From Chloroflexota bacterium (GTDB lineage Bacteria; Chloroflexota; Anaerolineae; Aggregatilineales; UBA3940), in NCBI GenBank assembly GCA_024643825.1, contig JAHEME010000037.1:1-11941 (forward strand): a stretch of DNA of 11,941 bases, given 5' to 3'. Within the stretch, counting starts at the first letter, position 1; the number at the start of each line of letters is the position of its first letter. A program made the position numbers and the translations under genes. The notes under the pieces are model-generated. The model did no database searches and had not been told where the DNA came from. It saw nothing but the letters and a program-made list of their open reading frames with translations. This document shows, one piece after another, positions 7,334-11,941 of the stretch.

Positions 7334-8293
7334 TCAGGTTACCTCCATGCGGCGCGACGCTCTGAGGACGAAGATCACGACTGCCAGCAGCACCGGGAAT
7401 AGGAAGATAGCAACAGCAGCTCCCTCTCCGAGTGCGCCCCCTTCAATCCCTTTCATATACGCCCACACGGGCAAAACCTGCGTGTAATAGACTGGCCCTC
7501 CGCGTGTCAGGACGTAGACGATTGCCATGTCGCTCAAAGTGAAGATCATGCCAAACAGCAGCGCAATACTCATAATTGGCATAATCAGAGGCAGCTTGAT
7601 TTCAAACAGCGTACGCCAGAAACCTGAACCGTCCACGTTCGCCTGATCAAGAATGTCATGCGAGATCGATGTCAGCCCGGCCATCAGAATGACACTTGCC
7701 AGCGGCGTTAGCCTCCAGACGTTGACGACGATAATGGATGCCATAGCTAACTGCTCACGCCCCAGGAAGACCATATGCAGGCGAGGCCCGAAGAGAGTGT
7801 GTGGGCCGAGCAGGTGCATTCGCTGAAGAACCCAGTCGAATGGGCTGAATTTTGAGTCGAGCAGCCAGAGCCATGCAATCGCACCCAACGCTACGGGTGT
7901 CGCCCAGGGCATCATGATGAAGAAGCGCGCGATCCATTTACCCCGGAAGTCCATCGCCAATACCTGAGCGATGAGGTTCGCGCCGATGATCACAAAAACC
8001 TGGGTCACAACAGCAAAAAGTATCGAGTTAGAAAGCGCGCGCAAAAACTGCGGCGTCTTGAGGATCGCCTCAAAATTCTGAAATCCACGGAAATCAAATG
8101 CGGTACTCCCGACAGTCACATCGCTGACACTGAACCCAATGGCTGCCACGAAGGGCACTCCGACGAGGGCTATGATATAGATCACAGCGGGAAGCAGGAA
8201 TGCGCTCCCCAGGAACCGTTCACTATCAGCCAGCGAAAGGAGTCTACGTGGCTTTTCCTGACCGGGAATCGTTCCTATAGTGGAATCCGACAT
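7334..8293 (-). CDS. ABC transporter permease, MalF-like (CUT1 family)
   Basis: The first inner-membrane permease, 319 residues. It has a cytoplasmic N-terminus of about 28 residues and roughly six spans, the first near 30-55. The EAA loop at about 214-239 reads DILDQANVDGSGFWRTLFEIKLPLIMP, in which the usual EAA is QAN while the DG and LP anchors are kept. TRGGP at 263-267 is a MalF-type signature. ATG 8293 follows GGAGC by about 9 nt and lies 15 bp after the ATPase stop, so ATPase, this gene and the next permease are tightly packed and probably co-transcribed. Together with the MalG-like subunit it forms the translocation path. Confidence 0.93.
   Translation of the reverse strand: MSDSTIGTIPGQEKPRRLLSLADSERFLGSAFLLPAVIYIIALVGVPFVAAIGFSVSDVTVGSTAFDFRGFQNFEAILKTPQFLRALSNSILFAVVTQVFVIIGANLIAQVLAMDFRGKWIARFFIMMPWATPVALGAIAWLWLLDSKFSPFDWVLQRMHLLGPHTLFGPRLHMVFLGREQLAMASIIVVNVWRLTPLASVILMAGLTSISHDILDQANVDGSGFWRTLFEIKLPLIMPIMSIALLFGMIFTLSDMAIVYVLTRGGPVYYTQVLPVWAYMKGIEGGALGEGAAVAIFLFPVLLAVVIFVLRASRRMEVT
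7341..7346 (-). promoter_or_regulatory. Ribosome binding site deciding a TTG start
   Basis: GGAGGT on the minus strand overlaps the last codons (Met-Glu-Val-Thr-stop) of the MalF-like permease and sits 9 nt before TTG 7331. The strong Shine-Dalgarno match and its spacing support TTG as the real start of the MalG-like permease. Confidence 0.75.
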
Positions 8294-8308
8294 GATGTGT
8301 GCTCCGTC

Positions 8309-9340
8309 TCAAAGTGGCTGAGGGCTGATGCGCAGCCCGGTATCTGCATCGAAATATCGCAGATGCTCGTGGGCGACGGCGAATTCGTGGTTCTCATGAA
8401 CCTCAATGGGAAAAGTTACTGCTGAAGGCAGCCTGGCGATTGAGATCACATCATCTGGGGCATGGTCCACAATGCCGTAAATGAGACGATCCGCGCCAAG
8501 ATACTCGACTCTTTTAACGTCAAAGCGAAATGTCTCTATCTGACTCTGGGATGGCATTGCCTCGCGGGGAAGGAAGTTTTCCGGACGAAAACCAAGCAGG
8601 TAGCCATTCCTCGGAATCAGATTCATACCAGGCGAGCCAAGAAAGGTTGCGACAAATGTATCAGCCGATTCTGTGTACACCTCATGCGGGGTTCCCAACT
8701 GCCGGAGCTTGCCCCCGGACATCACCGCGATCCGGTCTCCCATCCCCATCGCTTCCACCTGGTCGTGGGTCACGAAAATGGTTGTGGTACCAAGCCGCCG
8801 TTGAAATGTCTGGAGCTCATCGCGCGCCGACGCCCGCAGTTTGGCATCCAGATTCGATAGCGGCTCGTCCAACAGCATCACTTTCGGATCACGTACCATG
8901 GCACGGGCCAGCGCCACGCGCTGCCGCTCGCCCCCGGAAAGCTGCCGGGGCCTCCGATCCAGCAGTTTTTCGAGACCAAGTACCTGTGCTGCCTCTCGCA
9001 CCCGCGTATCCCATTCTTCTTTTGGTATTCCCTGAGCCTTGAGTGGAAAGACAATGTTGTTAAAAACTGTTTTGTGAGGATAAAGCGCATAGCTCTGAAA
9101 AACCATTGCAACATCTCGCGCCCGTGGAGGCAGACCCGTAACATTTCGACCATCGATGAGAATCTCGCCGCTGGTCGGGTGCTCAAGCCCTGCTATCGTA
9201 CGCATCAGGGTGGTCTTACCGCATCCCGATGGCCCCAGCAGAACAAGAAACTCGCCTTCTTGCACGGAGAGGGTCACGCCATCAATCGCTCTCACATCGT
9301 CAAAATGCTTGGTTACATTATTGATGTCAACAGTTGCCAT
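8309..9340 (-). CDS. ABC transporter ATP-binding protein, MalK/UgpC-like (CUT1 family)
   Basis: The cytoplasmic ATPase that powers the importer, 343 residues. It has Walker A GPSGCGKTT (36-44), Q-loop Q82, signature LSGGERQR (134-141), Walker B VMLLDE (154-159, catalytic E159), D-loop SNLDA and H-loop H192. A C-terminal regulatory/TOBE-type region (about 240-343) is shorter and more divergent than in MalK; GFRPEN is recognisable. The segment YPHKTVFNN replaces the more usual YPHMTVYEN. The start at 9340 follows a GAGAGAAG stretch. The binding-protein gene is 226 bp upstream across a strong hairpin, and the permease gene is 15 bp downstream. Such an ATPase may serve more than one binding protein and permease set. 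Confidence 0.95.
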   Translation of the reverse strand: MATVDINNVTKHFDDVRAIDGVTLSVQEGEFLVLLGPSGCGKTTLMRTIAGLEHPTSGEILIDGRNVTGLPPRARDVAMVFQSYALYPHKTVFNNIVFPLKAQGIPKEEWDTRVREAAQVLGLEKLLDRRPRQLSGGERQRVALARAMVRDPKVMLLDEPLSNLDAKLRASARDELQTFQRRLGTTTIFVTHDQVEAMGMGDRIAVMSGGKLRQLGTPHEVYTESADTFVATFLGSPGMNLIPRNGYLLGFRPENFLPREAMPSQSQIETFRFDVKRVEYLGADRLIYGIVDHAPDDVISIARLPSAVTFPIEVHENHEFAVAHEHLRYFDADTGLRISPQPL

Positions 9341-9429
9341 AATTTCTTCTCTCAGGATGCGTTTTGCACGGGGTCAGTCAAGATTCATTATGGATGCAAA
9401 ATCGGATAGTCATAAATCAGATTTCAGGT

Positions 9430-9466
9430 AGATGTGGGGGTGAGTCCTGGACTCACCCCCGCATCT
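9430..9466. repeat. 17-bp hairpin between the binding-protein and ATPase genes
   Basis: AGATGTGGGGGTGAGTC (9430-9446) pairs with GACTCACCCCCGCATCT (9450-9466) over 17 bp with a single non-Watson-Crick pair around a 3-nt CTG centre. No T-run follows on the minus strand, so it is not a standard terminator. In binding-protein transporter operons such as malE-malF, an intercistronic hairpin protects the binding-protein mRNA and lowers downstream expression; the same role is inferred here. The remaining parts of the 226-bp gap (9341-9566) hold no gene and no convincing promoter. Confidence 0.8.
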
Positions 9467-9566
9467 GTGAGTGTTATGCAGAACCTGATTGGGCGTCTGC
9501 ACCCTGTTTGTGCATGGAAGCGCTAGTGTTTCGAAGCCTAAATGAACCTATTTCGGCCCAACTGCA

Positions 9567-11123
9567 CTAGTCACTTCCTCCGACAAGTCCTCGCTCACGC
9601 CACTTGGCAAAGATCTCCTTGATCTGTGCTTCGGCTTCCGCCACCGCTTCTTCGGGCGTCACTTCACCTAGGGCGGCTCGTCCCATCATGGTTGGAATGA
9701 TGTTCGTGGCATATACCTCAGCAACCGCCGGATTGGAGGGACCGGGGTATCCCAGATAGGTGACCCAGTCCTCGGCTGACAGCAGAACCTTCAGTTTATC
9801 AGCAGGATTGGAGCCGAATGGATCGACATCCAGCCAACCGCCGTCCGCATATAACTGCGGGACAGTAGACTTGAAGGCCGGGAAGTTGTAGATTTCGCTG
9901 TTGTATACAGCCTGATCATAGTTGGCCGTGAGATCGAGCATGAAGGCTTTGCCAGCGGACATTTCATCGCTGCCCTCTTCTACGTAATTCGGCATTACGT
10001 AGACGTTCCACACATGGGCAGAAGCATGCTGATCGCCCCTGGGGCCTTTCAGGGCAGGCGTAAGACCAATGTTATCAGCAGCAGCCTCATCGATCTTTTG
10101 CAGGCTTCGATACGCAGAGATCGAGTTCAGAATATAGGAAAGCTCTTCGGCGATCAGCCCCTGATTGTTGGAGGCAGCATTCCAAGCGAACACCTCTTCC
10201 GTCATTGTCTGCTGATAGAGATCAGTGACATATTGGACAGCCTCAATGACCTCTGGTGAATTGATGACCACGTTCTCATTGGCATCCTGAACGGAGCCAC
10301 CAAACGACCAGATGATGGCCCGCATCGCCATGTTGGAGTCGATTTCCGGTGAAAGGCCGAGACCCATCGGAACGCCAGATTCCTGGTAAATCTTGGCACC
10401 GCCATCCAACAGTTCTGCATACGTTGATGGCCCATTCGGGTATCCAGCATCCGTCCACAGCTTGATATCATAGTCGCCGGGGTCTGGAACCCACGCATGG
10501 CAGTAGCCATACCACTTATCATTGGCAGGCAGGTACGAGTTAGACGTGCAGGTTTCCGTCTGCGGCCCGAACAGTTCCTGCGCTTTCATGTTAACATCCG
10601 CGAGATCATGGACGCCTTCGACGAAGCTGGATACCCCAATATTCAACTCGACAAGGGACGGGCCCTCTCCTGCATCAATTGCTGCTGAAAGAGTTGCTGG
10701 GAGTTCGGCAATGTTGACATGATCGACCGTGACTTCGACGTTGTATCGATCTCCCCACTCCTGCGCATACGCATCAAACCATTCATCATAGCGAGGTACG
10801 AAGTGGCTCCACTGAAGAATGTGAAGTTTCGTCCCATCGGGGAATGGATCGCGCTCTTCCGCTGGCTTGAACTCGATAGGCTCACCGAGGTCAATCGGCT
10901 CCGCAGTCGTAGCTTCTTCGGTCGCGGCTTCCTCGGTCATGGCCTCTTCGGTCATGGCTTCCTCAGTCGCAGGGGGTGGCGCTTGCTCCGTCTCGGCTGG
11001 CGGAGGCGCTGGCGGTTCCTCAGTGGCAGCGGGTGTACAGGCGACCAGGACGAGTGCCCCAATTAGCAGGAAGCCCAGTACAATCCTCCAACCTTTCCAG
11101 TTGTGCGGCAAATGTTTTGACAT
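9567..11123 (-). CDS. ABC transporter solute-binding lipoprotein (family 1 type)
   Basis: A membrane-anchored lipoprotein of 518 residues that captures substrate for the importer. The signal peptide has a basic start, a hydrophobic core at about 14-27 and a lipobox LVAC with lipidated C29. Residues 30-76 form a low-complexity acidic, Pro-rich linker. The mature domain (about 85-518) looks like a family 1 (SBP_bac_1) fold: KLHILQWSHFVPRYDEWF at the N-lobe, ATLSAAIDAGEGPSLVEL, and VINSPEVIEAVQYVTDLY. It is longer than the roughly 400 residues typical of sugar-binding proteins, partly because of the linker. ATG 11123 is chosen because the signal peptide begins there and GGAGG lies about 12 nt upstream; the frame stays open to 11321, but that extension would bury the signal. 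It heads the transporter operon. The ligand cannot be deduced; aromatic residues (W, Y) are frequent, as in sugar binders. Confidence 0.92.
   Translation of the reverse strand: MSKHLPHNWKGWRIVLGFLLIGALVLVACTPAATEEPPAPPPAETEQAPPPATEEAMTEEAMTEEAATEEATTAEPIDLGEPIEFKPAEERDPFPDGTKLHILQWSHFVPRYDEWFDAYAQEWGDRYNVEVTVDHVNIAELPATLSAAIDAGEGPSLVELNIGVSSFVEGVHDLADVNMKAQELFGPQTETCTSNSYLPANDKWYGYCHAWVPDPGDYDIKLWTDAGYPNGPSTYAELLDGGAKIYQESGVPMGLGLSPEIDSNMAMRAIIWSFGGSVQDANENVVINSPEVIEAVQYVTDLYQQTMTEEVFAWNAASNNQGLIAEELSYILNSISAYRSLQKIDEAAADNIGLTPALKGPRGDQHASAHVWNVYVMPNYVEEGSDEMSAGKAFMLDLTANYDQAVYNSEIYNFPAFKSTVPQLYADGGWLDVDPFGSNPADKLKVLLSAEDWVTYLGYPGPSNPAVAEVYATNIIPTMMGRAALGEVTPEEAVAEAEAQIKEIFAKWRERGLVGGSD
10908..10967 (-). 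repeat. Four tandem 15-bp repeats encoding TEEA-x
   Basis: Within the lipoprotein linker, residues 53-72 read TEEAM-TEEAM-TEEAA-TEEAT, encoded by four degenerate 15-bp units. Such slippage-prone repeats between the lipid anchor and the binding domain can change linker length without changing the frame. Confidence 0.85.
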
Positions 11124-11471
11124 CTTGCTTTCTCCCTCCATTTGAATGTGGCGGATTACCCCTGCTTTGGCAGGACTAATCACTTTAGCAGACGACGACT
11201 CGTGTAGCGGTGGTTGATGTAGTATGCGGCCTCCTCCTTCCGGGCTGATTGGCATGGGATCACCCAGCCGGATGGCTGGTAGCGCACCATCGCTGGCTGG
11301 ATCAGATTCCATATCCAGCATAGAGAATCAGCGCTTGCTTCAGCAAACAGCAGTTCTGCCCCGATGGCCTGCTGCCTGTATATCATAGGTGAAAAGGAGG
11401 TATTCTATTTCAGTGTCTTGGCAAGGTATCTTACAATGATAAGAAAAGATATGTCAATTCAGGGGAAAACT
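11124..11471. other. Divergent intergenic region between importer operon and hydroxyacid dehydrogenase
   Basis: 348 bp with no gene I can support. It must carry the promoters for both divergent units. On the minus strand, TATGATATACA (11387-11377) is a -10-like stretch, but no good -35 is found at proper spacing; if used, the lipoprotein mRNA would have a leader of about 255 nt. Small hairpins are CCTGC/GCAGG (11161-11174) and CCAGCC/GGCTGG (11264-11279). On the plus strand a perfect Shine-Dalgarno AAGGAGGT (11394-11401) sits 11 nt before an 8-codon GTG ORF (11413-11439). Confidence 0.5.
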
Positions 11472-11941
11472 ATGTCAAACTCCAGGGTGTTTGTATCCCG
11501 CGTCATCCCGGATCAGGGGTTGGAACTGATCAGGACAGTTGCTGACGTAGAGGTGTGGCCAGAAGAACTACCGCCTTCCTACGAGATTCTGTTGGATAAA
11601 GTAAAGGGAGTGGATGGGCTGGTATGCCTATTGACGGATAGGATAGATGTGGAACTCATGGATGCAGCAGGCCCGCAGCTCAAGGTGATCAGCCAGATGG
11701 CGGTGGGCTATGACAACATAGATGTAAGCGCCGCGACTCAGCGCCGCATCCCCGTGGGTAACACGCCGGATGTGCTGACCGAAACGACAGCTGACTTCGC
11801 CTTTACCCTGCTAATGACTGCAGCTCGCCGCGTGGTTGAGGGAGCACGCTATGTAAAGGATGGCCGATGGGTCACATGGGGCCCAACACTCTTGATGGGT
11901 CACGATATTCATGGTGGCACTTTGGGTATCATTGGGTTTGG
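11472..11941 (+). CDS. Glyoxylate reductase / D-2-hydroxyacid dehydrogenase (partial, N-terminal half)
   Basis: The 5' 156 codons of an NAD(P)-dependent D-isomer 2-hydroxyacid dehydrogenase, about half of the usual 320 residues; the window ends inside the gene. It begins MSNSRVFVSRVIPDQGLELI and contains AVGYDNIDVSAATQRRIPV, NTPDVLTETTADFAFTLL and, at the cut edge, GGTLGIIGFG, the start of the GxGxxG nucleotide-binding motif. These match the GyaR-type glyoxylate/hydroxypyruvate reductases, which interconvert glyoxylate with glycolate or hydroxypyruvate with D-glycerate. The catalytic Arg, Glu and His lie beyond the window, so the assignment rests on N-terminal similarity. AGGGGA at 11461-11466, 5 nt upstream, favours ATG 11472; an in-frame ATG at 11451 is possible but has a weaker ribosome site. 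It is divergent from the ABC importer, which suggests, but does not prove, a shared regulator. Confidence 0.9.
   Translation, partial: MSNSRVFVSRVIPDQGLELIRTVADVEVWPEELPPSYEILLDKVKGVDGLVCLLTDRIDVELMDAAGPQLKVISQMAVGYDNIDVSAATQRRIPVGNTPDVLTETTADFAFTLLMTAARRVVEGARYVKDGRWVTWGPTLLMGHDIHGGTLGIIGF

Noticed and set aside
9353..9381. TTGACT (9381-9376, minus strand) as a -35 for a separate ATPase promoter
   Set aside because: At 17-bp spacing the -10 position reads ATCCTG, which is not promoter-like.
11124..11321. 66-residue N-terminal extension of the solute-binding lipoprotein
   Set aside because: It would place the signal peptide and lipobox internally; the start at 11123 has its own GGAGG site directly before a normal lipoprotein signal.
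1..11941. CRISPR arrays, tRNA or rRNA genes, insertion sequences or integrase genes
   Set aside because: No regularly spaced repeats, no tRNA- or rRNA-like sequence and no transposase or recombinase frame were seen by eye on either strand.

Overview
The window looks like chromosomal DNA of a Chloroflexota-type bacterium. This is an inference from the solute-binding lipoprotein, whose acidic Pro/Thr/Glu/Ala linker follows an LVAC lipobox in the style common in Anaerolineae and Caldilineae, and from the overall gene style; no rRNA or marker gene is present to confirm it. The left third (formate dehydrogenases) appears more GC-rich than the rest.

Left region (281-4639, + strand): two tandem formate dehydrogenase catalytic subunits of the short FdhF type. 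The first is interrupted by a single in-frame TGA exactly where its neighbour has the catalytic cysteine and where E. coli FdhF has selenocysteine. Read as selenocysteine (U138), it gives one intact 699-residue protein (281-2380). A candidate bacterial SECIS hairpin lies just after the TGA. The second gene (2465-4639, 724 aa) is a Cys146 paralogue with its own candidate promoter and a strong terminator. A Sec enzyme followed by its Cys counterpart is the most interesting thing in the window, and ordinary gene calling would split it into two fragments. Neither gene has a recognisable electron-transfer partner here.

Middle (4782-5606, + strand): an unrecognised protein with about six membrane spans. 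It converges on the minus-strand block that follows.

Right region (5681-11123, - strand, transcribed right to left): a carbohydrate-type (CUT1/MalFGK-like) ABC importer in the order solute-binding lipoprotein, ATPase, MalF-like permease, MalG-like permease. After a hairpin comes a HAD type II '2-haloacid dehalogenase-like' protein that lacks several key dehalogenase residues. A 17-bp hairpin lies between the binding protein and the ATPase and probably sets their relative expression. The substrate cannot be read from the sequence.

Right edge (11472-11941, + strand): the first half of a glyoxylate reductase / D-2-hydroxyacid dehydrogenase, divergent from the importer across a 348-bp intergenic region. 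One tentative link between the genes is hydroxyacid/C1 metabolism (hydroxyacid to glyoxylate, formate to CO2), but this is only suggested by adjacency.
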